In this document: one piece after another, positions 31,157-41,126 of the stretch | Layout of the letters: each line of letters begins with the position of its first letter | How positions within the stretch are numbered: the stretch's first letter is position 1 | Assembly (NCBI RefSeq): GCF_016097555.1 | Contig: NC_054713.1 | Location: 39,441,096 to 39,505,095, forward strand | DNA: 64,000 nt | From: Gigantopelta aegis | Lineage: Eukaryota > Mollusca > Gastropoda > Neomphalida > Peltospiridae | Direction: 5' to 3' | The notes under the pieces: model-generated | Told to the model about the DNA's origin: nothing | Database searches by the model: none | The model's input: only the letters and a program-made list of their open reading frames with translations | Translations under genes and position numbers: made by a program

Positions 31157-32016
31157 TTTATTCTTCAAAAGTGCATAAACTGTAATCTGTTATAATATTA
31201 GGTTTTAAAAACAAGAATTTAGAAACAACAAAACAAAACAAAACAAAACAATATGCATTCTTAGCAATAAATAGTAGGGTTTCTTATTTACATTTTGACA
31301 CTTTTAGTTGCCGTTATTGCCATGACAACCAGAGGCAAATCTTTCCTAAAAATATTCAAGCGACTCTTTTTTTAAAATGTTTTTGTTTGTTTTTTTGTGA
31401 CGTGTTGATCCATATGCCCTCTAGACAGCATGTGCCTCCGAAAATTGCAAGAACAATAATTTCGTTCGCGTTTCAGTCGCGCAAGCCATTTTTTGTTCGC
31501 ACATGAAATTTGGAACATCATATACATGGTCACGAAATGGATTAGCTCAGTTTGGTTTTGTGTAACCCATAAATTGTTTTACCAAATTTCGAATTCGCAG
31601 AGGCCTGTTAATTTAATTTGCTCTGTGTTTTTAATGACATGTCTTCCATGAGATTAGGTCCCGCCCCGGGGTTGCTCACTGGCGAAGTCAGAGGCCAAAT
31701 CCGGGGCGGGCGTGCCTGAACCTCAGTTGGATAGGGGCACGCCAAAAAGTTTCCACATCTACATGAGATTATATCTTTAGTAGGTCAAAATATGTAATTG
31801 TGCCTTTAAGGTGTTTGATATACCTACACTATAAGGTTATCATTGAAAGCAAATCATTAATTGCCGAAAACAACTGTGGATATTGAAAATGTGCAGTAGA
31901 TAAAATGACAAGAGTTCATTTACACTGTCTTCACTAAATAAAAGTGCCTACAAAATTTGTGCGATTTAAATAAAATGGAATCGGTATCTAATTTTAATAA
32001 CAAAGTGTTTCTCTTT
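31157..32016 (-). other. Probable 3' UTR of the three-exon gene
   Basis: Minus-strand AATAAA at 31157-31162 lies about 860 bases after the stop codon at 32017. It contains the GC-rich 3' end of a second SINE family (31655-31745: ggggcgggcgtgcctgaacc, ggataggggcacgcc), with internal inverted repeats. This extent is inferred, with no transcript evidence. Confidence 0.4.
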
Positions 32017-32072
32017 CTACACAATAATTGGGGCACTCGGGTCACTCTCTCCACCTGACACGATCTGTTCAG
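32017..32072 (-). CDS. Terminal coding exon of an unrecognised gene (exon C)
   Basis: On the minus strand a pyrimidine-rich acceptor (ttttttgttccag) precedes 56 coding bases that end at TAG (32019-32017). Two bases complete the split codon left by exon 33165-33470. The in-frame peptide is AEQIVSGGESDPSAPIIV followed by the stop. The match between donor phase and acceptor phase is the main support. The peptide is hydrophilic until its last four residues. It has no recognised domain; its function is unknown. Confidence 0.65.
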
Positions 32073-32157
32073 CTGGAACAAAAAACAAAAAAACAAAAAA
32101 TTAAATATATATAATTATATATCAATACATGTACTTTACCCCTTTAAACCCACCTCA

Positions 32158-32189
<32 letters not shown>

Positions 32190-32337
32190 CTCTCTCTCCC
32201 TCTCCTCTCTCTCTCTCTCTTCTCTCTCCTCTCTCTTGCTCTCTCTCTCTCATTGTCTGTCTGTCTCTCTCTCTCTCTGTCTCTCTCTGTCTTGTCTGTC
32301 TGTCTGTTTCTCCATCACACTCTCCCCCTTCGTATCA

Positions 32338-32403
<66 letters not shown>

Positions 32404-32980
32404 GTCCCTCTCTGTGGGTCTGTCTCTATATCTGTCTCTGTCTATCTGTCTCTCTCTGTGTCTGTCTCTATCTCTGTCTCTCTGTCTGTCTGTCTCTGTC
32501 TATCTCTCTCGTACTTTTACAGACAGGACAGTGCATACCAGAGACTTTGCACTATCAGTTATACATGAATGGTTTAAATAGAATATGCGTATAATGCCAT
32601 TACAAGCATACTAGTGCATTATGGAACGGGGTGTAGGGGTTAAAAGACAAGACCAGACAAGACAAGACAAGACAAGATATTTATTCAGTCATTCAGGCCA
32701 CACGACCAATATAACAACTTTTAAAACAAATGAATCGTGCGCTACTTGAGTACAAATTACAATACATATTCAATTTAAACTGGCAGATTTCTTTTAAAAG
32801 ACAAGGCTATTCCTTTAATACACTTCATATTTTGGGTGAAAATCAATAATGTAGGGGTTAAAGTTTGTTTTGTTTAACGACACTACTAGAACGCATATAG
32901 TAACTGATAGTTTACTTAGAAAAAATGTATTTAAAGACCTGATGATCGGCAATAAGACCCTTTGAAAAAAGAAAGAAGTG

Positions 32981-33014
<34 letters not shown>

Positions 33015-33164
33015 AAAAAAAAGGAAGAAGTAAAACAAACAAAAAAACAACAACAGAAAAAGTCATTAAAAAGGTCAGATCAAACGGACAGGGAAGGGTG
33101 TAACAGGACCCTTTGACCTGCCCCCCCCCCCCCTTTGGGTTCGCCAATGAAAACTTCCACTCAC
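32073..33164 (-). other. Intron with CT microsatellite, SINE scraps and poly-A
   Basis: 32155-32515 is CT/GTCT-rich. 32519-32572 is a SINE core fragment (acagacaggacagtgcatac). 32645-32681 is an (aagac)-type repeat. 32857-32905 is a reverse TA SINE tail. 32980-33022 is poly-A and 33121-33133 poly-C. Confidence 0.65.
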
Positions 33165-33470
33165 CTTTTTTCTCCCCTATCTCTTTCATCATTTCCATAG
33201 TTGCTTTCACTTGTCCCGAGTGCTCTGCGATCGCGTGGCATATCCAGTCAAGGCGTTCGAAAACCTTCTTAATGGGAAATTCTCCTTTCTCTGGCTCCAC
33301 CATCTCGACACCCCTCTTTGTCCCTGCAGCAGGCACCGGTTCTTGCCCCTGTTGCGATACCTGTGCGTTCAGCTGTATCAACTCCGGAATTCCCTTTTCC
33401 TCTACACCCTTGATAAACGCCCTCAAACCACACACAGCCCCGATACGGAAAATAAGCTCCTTTCGTTCAC
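33165..33470 (-). CDS. Internal coding exon of an unrecognised gene (exon B)
   Basis: A 306-base exon on the minus strand, bounded by acceptor tttttcttgcag (just above 33470) and a strong donor gtgagt (just below 33165). The frame is open throughout, about 101 codons. It starts with GERKELIFRIGAVCGLRAF or a variant depending on the previous exon, has a Gln/Pro/Ala-rich middle (QGQEPVPAAGTKRG) and ends with a charged helical part (FPIKKVFERLDWICHAIAEH ... KATMEMMKEIGEKK) likely to be alpha-helical or coiled coil. The donor leaves phase 1, matching exon C. The composition looks like a normal cellular protein. I recognise no domain. The open frame beyond the donor into poly-pyrimidine is a shadow. 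Confidence 0.75.
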
Positions 33471-33544
33471 CTGCAAGAAAAACATGGTGAAATTAGTTTT
33501 GTTATTATACTAGATGTGACTCGTGCTGAGCATAGGAAACTTTT

Positions 33545-34062
33545 GGTGGGGTTATTTGTATTCCTAATATATGATATTGACGATACCGAAATACACGACG
33601 GTAATAATCTCTTTATCATATAAGCTCAAGCTTAATACAACGTGTTTTTGTAAACTGTACATCAACTTTAATTCCAGTCCGCCATTACTAGATATTCAAA
33701 TGACGTAAGAATATGTGGCGCGGCGTGTTTTTGAATGGAAATGACGTCAAACTCGAATGACATCATTTTGGATGTCCTTACATCAAAATAAAGTTATGCC
33801 TAACGTTTTGAGTTTTCAGAACGCTGGACAGCTTTCAGTGTCAAATTGCCATTGAAATGTTTTTATTTGATGACTATGGATGCATACGTCAATCATGGAG
33901 TGTCACCCAAGTACGTTTGCTTAAATGTCAATAAACCTAGTGCCAAGACCTCGACTAATTTACATCTAATTTGCAAAGTTATCAAATTCTTAAAGTATGT
34001 GATCTGAAAAATATCACATACATTGATTGCACTGAAAATGTAAGATATTGGTGGGGTTTTTT

Positions 34063-34099
<37 letters not shown>

Positions 34100-34925
34100 G
34101 GGTTAAATTAATGCGTATCTATCTACATGTCTACTCTGCTATAGCATTTTCCAATAATTTATCGCATATATTTTTTGTAGCTTTCACGTGTGTTTTCTTC
34201 AAAATATCTAAATATGTTTGCCAGAATAATCCGGCTTGTTGCACAAAAGTAGTGCGAGTCGGGGTTGGGGGTGGGGTAGTAGGCGTGGCTTAATTTTTTT
34301 CGGTTCATCGAGATATGAACGAAAAAAAGTAAGCACTTCTGGACCAATCAGATTGCCGTAAATTGTATAGACGCAAAGAAAATATAATTATATATACGTA
34401 TATATGTTTATCATATAATATCTTACATTTTCAGTGCAATCAAAGTATGTGATATTTTTCAGATCACATACTTTAAGAATTTGATAACATTGCAAATTAG
34501 ATGTAAATTAGTCGAGGTCTCGGGACTAGGTTTATTGACATTTAAGCAAACGTACTTGGGTGACACTCCATGATTGACGTATGCATTCATAGTCATCAAA
34601 TAAAAACATTTCAATGGCAATTTGACACTGAAAGCTGTCCAGCGTTCAGAAAACAAAAAACGTTAGGCATAACTTTATTTTGATGTAAGTACATCCAAAA
34701 TGACGTCATTCGAGTTTGACGTCATTTCCATTAAAAAATACGCCGCGCCACATATTTTTACGACATTTAAATATCTAGTAATGGCGGACTGGAATTAAAG
34801 TTGCGTGTACAGTTTACAAAAACACGTTGTATTAAGCTTGAGCTTATATGATAAAGAGATTATTACCCTCGTGTATTTCGGTATCGTCAATATATTATAT
34901 TAGGAATAAAAATAATGTATTATGC
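33545..34925. mobile_element. Foldback element with ~500-bp inverted arms (inside an intron)
   Basis: 33550-34048 and 34418-34918 are long inverted repeats. For example, tttaattccagtccgccatt on the left matches aatggcggactggaattaaa on the right, and cactgaaaatgtaagatatt matches aatatcttacattttcagtg. The ~370-bp loop holds a poly-G run (34078-34101). No transposase is encoded: a non-autonomous foldback, probably inserted between exons of the minus-strand gene. Confidence 0.88.
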
Positions 34926-35055
34926 TCGCCAGAGGAGGCATATACAATTTTTTATACTAATTTTTATTGACTATACCGAAGAACACTCTGGTAATACCAT
35001 ATAGTCTATATATATACCGATCTATATATACACTCTGGTAATAATATATAGCCGC

Positions 35056-35086
<31 letters not shown>

Positions 35087-35358
35087 ATATAACTCTATGT
35101 CCTTGAGGAAAAAACTGGAAGTAGGGCCTACTGAAAGCTATAGGGACCAACTCGCTAAACAAAAGAAATGAACTTATATCCAAATGCCGACACCCAACTA
35201 CATGGATTAACACAGCCACCTAAACCGAAAAGGAGTAGCCCGTACCCACTGCACCTGTTGTGACGTCACTGCTTCATGACGTAACGACAGGGCAGTTACA
35301 CGTTACCTGATGATCGCTCATAGCGTGAAACTTTAAGTTGTAACAAAAGGTGTAACGG

Positions 35359-35389
<31 letters not shown>

Positions 35390-35417
35390 GTGTGTATGTG
35401 TCTGTGTGTGTATTTTG
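34926..35417. other. Intronic sequence with (ta)n and (tg)n
   Basis: (ta)n at about 35057-35083 and 35360-35372, and tgtgtg repeats at 35374-35410. No gene recognised. Confidence 0.5.
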
Positions 35418-35703
35418 TAGCCCACTGCCCAGTGGAAAAGCGCTCGCTTGATGCGCGGTCGGTCTGGGATCGATCCCCGTCGGTGGGCCCATTTGGGCTA
35501 TTTTTCGTTTTAGCCAGTGCACCACCACTGGTATATCAAATGCCGTGGTATGTGTTATCCCTGTCTATAGGATGGTGCATATAAAAGATCCCTTGCTACT
35601 AATGAAAAAAAATGTAGCGGGTTTCCTCTCTAAGACTGTATGTAAAAATTACCGATGATTAATGAATCAATGTTCTCTTGTGGTGTCGTTAAACAAAACA
35701 AAC
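35418..35703 (+). mobile_element. SINE, H1/TA, nearly full length
   Basis: gcccagtggaaaagcgctcg, gggatcgatccccgtcggtg, aaaagatcccttgctactaa, tgtggtgtcgttaaacaaaa. Confidence 0.92.
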
Positions 35704-35706
35704 TAA

Positions 35707-35763
35707 CGGGGATTAATCCTAGACTGACCGCACACCAGGCAAGCGCTTTGCCACCGGGATACA
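35707..35763 (-). mobile_element. SINE, H1 head fragment
   Basis: ggggattaatcctagactga and caagcgctttgccaccggg. Confidence 0.65.
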
Positions 35764-35786
35764 AAGTATATAGTCTTAGAGTGGAA

Positions 35787-35938
35787 CAGGACAGGATAGC
35801 ACATACCACGGCCTTTGATGTACCAGTCGTGGTGCACTGGCTGGAGCGAGAAATAGCTCAATGGGCCCACTGACGGGGATCGATCTCAAACCGACTGCGC
35901 ATCAAGCGAGCGCTTTATCACTGGGCTACGTCCCGCCA
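35787..35938 (-). mobile_element. SINE, core and H1 head
   Basis: gacaggatagcacataccac, ggggatcgatctcaaaccga, cactgggctacgtcccgcc. The tail is missing. Confidence 0.85.
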
Positions 35939-35945
35939 CCCCCCC

Positions 35946-36033
<88 letters not shown>

Positions 36034-36060
36034 AGTCGTCACTGGGCTACGTTCCGCCCC
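35938..36060. repeat. Long poly-C run followed by a SINE head fragment
   Basis: About 90 bases of almost pure C, then cactgggctacgttccgccc (reverse H1 head end). It looks like replication or assembly slippage in the head of a SINE. Confidence 0.8.
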
Positions 36061-36147
36061 TATTATACTGGATGTAACTCGTGATAAGCACAGGAAACTT
36101 TAGCTCGGTTTGTGGTGGCCTTCTCCCCAAAAATACATATATCCGCT

Positions 36148-36190
36148 GATATGTGTGTGTGTGTGTGTGTGTGCGTGCGTGTGCGTGTGT
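36148..36190. repeat. (tg)n microsatellite
   Basis: tgtgtg and gtgcgt repeats. Confidence 0.9.
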
Positions 36191-36197
36191 AAAACAA

Positions 36198-36512
36198 AGT
36201 TAAAATTTGGTTTGTTTGACGACACCACTAGAGCACATTCATTTATTAATCAACGGCTATTGGATGTGAAACATTTGGTAATTTTGACTTATAGTCTTAG
36301 AAAGAAAACCCACTACATTTGTCCATTAGTAGCAAGGGATCTTTTATATGCACTATTCCACAGACAGGATAGCACATACCACTGCATTTGATACACCAGT
36401 CGTGGGGCACTGGCTGGAATGAGAAATAACCCAATGGGCCCACAAACTGGGATCGATCCCAAACCGACCGTACATCAAGCGAATGCTTTACCACTGGGCT
36501 ACCTCCCGCCCC
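36198..36512 (-). mobile_element. SINE, H1/TA, full length with target-site duplication
   Basis: Complete reverse copy. The 13-base direct repeat gtgtgtaaaacaa flanks it at 36185-36197 and 36513-36525. Confidence 0.93.
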
Positions 36513-36620
36513 GTGTGTAAAACAATATCGAAATACACAATAATTATTAGATAAACAATCAATATGCAAAGCTGATAGAGACAAATATATCGATAATAGG
36601 TATAAAAAATATTGACTTAC

Positions 36621-36647
36621 TTTCATCTTGCGGGTGAGGAGGGTGGT
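36621..36647 (-). CDS. 27-base micro-exon of the same unrecognised gene (exon A)
   Basis: On the minus strand, acceptor cttttaattctag precedes 27 bases that are followed at once by a consensus donor gtaagt. Read in the phase required by exon 33165-33470 it encodes HPPHPQDE and leaves one base for the split codon. The fit of both splice sites and phase is the evidence. Whether other exons lie between this one and exon B is not known. An LTR retrotransposon starts only 130 bp further upstream of it, so the gene's next intron would contain that element. Confidence 0.55.
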
Positions 36648-36673
36648 CTAGAATTAAAAGAAAGCAAACATAA

Positions 36674-36678
<5 letters not shown>

Positions 36679-36708
<30 letters not shown>

Positions 36709-36745
36709 TGTATGAATGTATGTATGTATGTATGCATGTATATAT
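36679..36745. repeat. (tatg)n microsatellite
   Basis: tatgtatg repeats with a few substitutions. Confidence 0.93.
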
Positions 36746-36777
36746 GTATTTATTTTAGATTTATTAACCATCGTGTC

Positions 36778-37764
36778 TGTGACGGAACGTGTTCTTATCT
36801 TTTTCGCCTGTGGCGATGTTAATTGTTTTAGAGGGCCGTGTGCAGCTTGGTTACGTAATACCCCCGCGCGACGGTGGTAGAGCTGCGCCCTAATACACAC
36901 CCAGACCAGTTGTGGAGGCCATGTGGCCAGTAGTTACGTAATAACTCCGGTAGTGCGGTTTATGACCGGGGTATTGCTGGCGAACTGGCGACAGTAAGTC
37001 TGGCCATCTAAGAAAATATACCGACTCTGGGAGTTGTGGAAATATCACATGATAGGTGAGGTACCGCGTTGTGCCCCCAGGCGATATTCGCTGTCTCTGA
37101 GATTTTTGAATAAATAGATAGGATTTTAGATATACCGGGGAGAAACACTGGAAGGCTCCCGGGGAACGTAGTCCGTTTAGACTGGTAAATATATTTTTCT
37201 GCTCTGTTGTATAACCTTGATGTAATTGATGTGACTTTAAATATTTTAATACTGTATTATACCAATATTATTTAGACAGTGTCTCCGGTAATCTGACGAA
37301 GTAAATTGTAGGCTTCACTGTTCTAAAATTATTAAAGCTTAACCAGTCATCCTAGAGGACCTAGGTAAACTGTTGGTTATTGTCTTTATTGTGATAGGTA
37401 CCAGTATTAATTCTGTATTACAAGGTTACTAATGAGTAGTTAGGTTAATTAAAAATTAACCAGTTAGGAATAGAGTTGTAATTCCTTTATATTATTTAAT
37501 TTCCCCTGGCAGCGTTTTTTCTCAATTATCACAAACCGTGTGGTGTGTTGTATCACGGTGAAGTGATGTAGAATATTGTGTAAACTAGACACACCTAGTG
37601 ATTAACTAATTAAGTGTTTAGTTCTGGGTTGTTATTATTTGTTGTTGTTAATTAACTACTGCGGCAAGTACATTTTGTCAGCATAGTGTTACTACAGATT
37701 CCAAAGTGTATTGTGTTTTTGTTTGTGTTTTCTAGTGAACTAAACGTGCTATATATATATATAT

Positions 37765-37801
<37 letters not shown>

Positions 37802-37954
37802 TATACATAAGTATCTTATCTCTGATTACACCTAGAGCCGAATCCCACTCGGGTATTAGACTTGCCCGATACAGAGAGATCTAATAGATCTACAGTTAGA
37901 AAGAGATATTATTTGGATAATCGTGTTTTTATCCAGTTACCGGGTATTATATAT

Positions 37955-37992
<38 letters not shown>

Positions 37993-37993
37993 A
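36778..37993 (+). repeat. 5' LTR
   Basis: Starts tgtgacggaacgtg. It contains a (ta)n tract at about 37752-37800 and a long poly-A run at 37959-37991 that replaces the ggatccccgtga end seen in the 3' LTR. Otherwise it differs from the 3' LTR by scattered substitutions and small indels. Confidence 0.9.
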
Positions 37994-38007
37994 GAGTAAG
38001 AAAAAAT

Positions 38008-38026
38008 TGGGGTGCTCGTCCCGGAT
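38008..38026 (+). promoter_or_regulatory. Primer-binding site, tRNA-Pro type
   Basis: tggggtgctcgtcccggat lies 14 bases after the LTR. It equals the tRNA-Pro-type site tggggg-ctcgtccgggat except for one extra T and one C/G change. Confidence 0.65.
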
Positions 38027-38168
38027 CTGAAACGGGACATGCATATTTAAAAAGTATTTGTTTGTAAATGGGGGCTTTTATAAAACTATTTTTTACAAAT
38101 TAAACTAAGAAGTAGCAACGTTGTTCACTAGAAAAAAAAATAATAAAGTAAGTGCGTCATACCTAAAC

Positions 38169-38578
38169 ATGGATAAGAATTTGCTGGATAGGCCTACGCT
38201 CAGTGTAGTGGAGATTAAGTGAGCGCGTAAGGCCGAATTAGTTGAAATCGCGAGTGAGCGAGAAATTGATTTAACATCAGCTAAAACATTAGGTGATATA
38301 AAGACAATTATTATACAAGGAAGTTTTTGGTGATAGGCCTGTTATGGAAGACAGTGAGATTGTTCCAGAGATAGAGATAAATGAGTTAAGTGTGGAACAA
38401 CAGTTAGCTTTTAAAAAACTTGAGTACGAAAGAGAAGAACGTGCATTAGGAAGAGAAGAGAGAGAGAGAGAGAGATAGATAGAGAGAGGGATAGAGAAAA
38501 AGAAGATAGAGGTAGAGAAAGAGAAGAGAGGGATAGAGAAAAAAAGATAGATATAGAGAAGATAGAGAGAGATAGAGA

Positions 38579-38652
<74 letters not shown>

Positions 38653-38661
38653 ATAGAAGAG

Positions 38662-38747
<86 letters not shown>

Positions 38748-39440
38748 AGGGAGAGAAGAGAGAGAGAGAGGGGTATAGAGAGAGAGGGGGGGGGAGAGAG
38801 GGGGGGGGTAAGGAGAAGAGAGGGGTAGAGAAGAGAGAGATAGGGATAGAGAATTCCAGTTAGCAAAATTAAAAGTGGAACATGAGTTAAAGTTGAATAC
38901 TGAAGAAGTTAGACGAGAAGAAGGATGTGGGTTTAACATGTCGGAGGCTTATAGATCAGTGCCTGTATTTGACGACCAGGAGGTAGATATGTTCTTACAA
39001 CTTTTTGAACGGGCCGGATTTCTCATCAGGTAGGGTCATATACCGAGTTATGGGAATTGGTGATCTTACAGGACATTAAAAATGGATTACCAGTTAGCTT
39101 ACGTATTTATTTAGAGGATCGTGATATCAAAAAAATAGAGGAGGCAGGCATAGTGGCAGATGATTACGTGTTAAGTCCCAAAGGTCAGGCAGTACAGGGT
39201 AGCTCTATACAACAAGGTGATAAGAAGAAATTTCAGCCAGGTTTTCCCCGGGCAAAGTAACTATCGGGGAAAGTAATCTAGTTGGTCAGCTAGTCAGGCA
39301 AGGAATGCACCTGGTGGGCAAAGTAAGGATAAGCCTGCATTATCAGCCAATGCACGAACTTTTCGTCCACATTGCAGTTACTGTAAAAAGGATAACCATC
39401 TTGTCGGGGACTGTTTTAAAAGGAAACGCGATAATGCGGA
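38169..39440 (+). pseudogene. gag, with Glu-Arg tract and zinc knuckle, broken
   Basis: Begins MDKNLLDRPTLSVVEIK, then a TGA where copy 2 and the frame suggest CGA. It resumes ARKAELVEIASEREIDL, then ELSVEQQLAFKKLEYEREER, followed by a (gaga)n tract (38455-38830) read as alternating Glu-Arg. Next are FQLAKLKVEHELKLN and a short FLQLFERAG stretch. At about 39015-39025 the capsid-like part present in copy 2 (about 270 bases) is deleted. The 39057-39260 frame (VILQDIKNGLPVSLRIYLED) continues gag, and CSYCKKDNHLVGDC (39373-39414) is a CX2CX4HX4C nucleic-acid-binding knuckle. Gag would form the particle. This copy cannot make a normal one. Confidence 0.85.
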
Positions 39441-39441
39441 A

Positions 39442-41121
39442 GTGGTCGATTTAGTGAGGTCAGCTCCGTTAGCGAGAGAGTTAATGGTTAGTCCCATGGC
39501 AGAGGAAGTAAACTCGTATGTGTCCACTGGTATGGTTTGTGATGTGAAACAAGAGTTGAGTCCTAAGGCAATATCAATCTATCGAGATACGGGGTGTAGC
39601 CAGTCTCTTATAACGTCAGATTGTTTAGCTGGTATTGAAAATTCAGATACAGGACGTAGTTTGGCCTTAACCTCAGTTACTGGAGAAAATATGGTTGTCC
39701 GGTTACATAACGTTTTCTTGTGTTCGAAGTTTGTGATGGGACCAGTTGTTATGGGTGTTGTGAAGGACTTGCCTTTTGAAAACATAGGAGTTTTGTTGGG
39801 TAACGATTTGACTAGCCAGTGTTGCCAGCCGCAAGGTGACAAATTGTTAATTGAAGACAGCCCTTTACCCATAGAAGAGTGTGAGGTTGATGAGATTAGA
39901 TATCCTGCGTGTGTAATGACTAGGGCTATGGCCAGAAGGGTAGCACGAGACCCAGAGGAAAATTGTTATTTGTTTGATACGTGTGTGAGCCATGAAATTG
40001 GAGTGGATGAGGTTATCAGTAAAATGGTAGATAAGTCAACTGAGGAACTAAATGTGGTGGGACCTGTTGACCTCCCGCAGAGAGGAAATGAACCAGTTGT
40101 GTTTGATAGAGGGGACTTACCTTGCAATAGACAAGAGTTAATCCTAGAGCAAGGGGCTGATCCAAATTTGTTGGCAGCTCGCACTACATTGTTAACTGAG
40201 GGTGAGATGGAGGATCAGATGTCAGGTTATTATATGGACAAGGGAGTATTAATGAATAAGAGTGTGGAGAAGGTTGTGCCTGATAGAGAGGAATGTGTGA
40301 CAAGATGTAGAATTGTGGTGCCCTCTAAGTACCGTCCGTCAATGTTATTGTTAGCACATGAGGACGTGTTTGCTGGCCACTTAGAGCGGAATAAGACTCA
40401 TAGTAAACTTGCCTCAGAGTTTTATTGGAAGGGAATGTTTGCAGATGTCAGTAAGCATTGTATGTCATGTCATGTGTGTCAGGTTGTGGGGAAACCAAAT
40501 CAGCTAATTCCTCCCTACCCCCTGCAGAAGGTTCCCATAGTTGGGGAAGCCTTTTCAAAAGTATTGATAGATGTCGTGGGGCCATTACCAAAAACGCGTT
40601 CAGGCAACCAATTCTTATTAACAATTATGTGCTTAACTACGCGTTTTCCAGAGGCGATTCCCTTAAGGAAGGTTACTGCATCTGTTGTAGCTAGTGCGCT
40701 GCTTAAATACTTCACGTATACGGGTTTACCAGGGGAAATTCAAAGCGACCGGGGTACGAACTTCATGAGCAGGTTGATCCAGCAAGTACTGTCTATGTTA
40801 GATATACGACAGATTCGTTCTGCTGCATTCCACCCTGAGAGTCAGGGCACAATAGAACGTTTCCACCAGAGCATGAAAAGTATGCTCCGCTGCCATTATT
40901 TCGACAATGGTACTGACGGGGACCAGTCAATTCCTTTCGTGTTGTTCGCAGCACGGGATGCGAAGCAAGAATCCTTAGGATTCACCCCATTTGAGTTGGT
41001 CTATGGGCATTCAGCCCGAGGCCCTCTCAAATTGGTAAAAGATAGTTGGTTAGACAAGGATAATGCCGAAAACCTGCTGATTTATGTAGGGAGAGTTAGA
41101 GCTATGCTCAAAGCAAAATAA
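39442..41121 (+). CDS. pol, first part: aspartic protease and integrase
   Basis: A 559-codon open frame. Protease lies near residues 45-135: SIYRDTGCSQSLI holds the catalytic Asp-Thr-Gly, and VLLGNDL is the later conserved block. A linker follows. Integrase starts near residue 300: the zinc-binding HEDVFAGH plus CHVC, then the DDE core with LIDVVGPL (D), IQSDRGTNF (D) and GTIERFHQ (E), the last two 35 residues apart as expected. The frame ends at TAA 41119-41121, but homology continues at once in another frame, so a one-base frameshift lies near 41115-41122. Protease would cut the Gag-Pol precursor; integrase joins cDNA to the chromosome. Integrase preceding reverse transcriptase is unusual for Ty3/gypsy. 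Confidence 0.93.
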   Translation: MVDLVRSAPLARELMVSPMAEEVNSYVSTGMVCDVKQELSPKAISIYRDTGCSQSLITSDCLAGIENSDTGRSLALTSVTGENMVVRLHNVFLCSKFVMGPVVMGVVKDLPFENIGVLLGNDLTSQCCQPQGDKLLIEDSPLPIEECEVDEIRYPACVMTRAMARRVARDPEENCYLFDTCVSHEIGVDEVISKMVDKSTEELNVVGPVDLPQRGNEPVVFDRGDLPCNRQELILEQGADPNLLAARTTLLTEGEMEDQMSGYYMDKGVLMNKSVEKVVPDREECVTRCRIVVPSKYRPSMLLLAHEDVFAGHLERNKTHSKLASEFYWKGMFADVSKHCMSCHVCQVVGKPNQLIPPYPLQKVPIVGEAFSKVLIDVVGPLPKTRSGNQFLLTIMCLTTRFPEAIPLRKVTASVVASALLKYFTYTGLPGEIQSDRGTNFMSRLIQQVLSMLDIRQIRSAAFHPESQGTIERFHQSMKSMLRCHYFDNGTDGDQSIPFVLFAARDAKQESLGFTPFELVYGHSARGPLKLVKDSWLDKDNAENLLIYVGRVRAMLKAK

Positions 41122-41126
41122 AATCA

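Noticed and set aside
38289..38939. Ser-Leu repeat proteins on the minus strand, and similar Leu-Ser or Glu-Arg frames at 18906-19251, 28786-29181, 30818-31037, 32129-32594, 60180-60565 and 62343-62996
   Set aside because: Translations of (ga)n or (ct)n microsatellites. Only the Glu-Arg frame within gag is kept, because it is in frame with gag on both sides.
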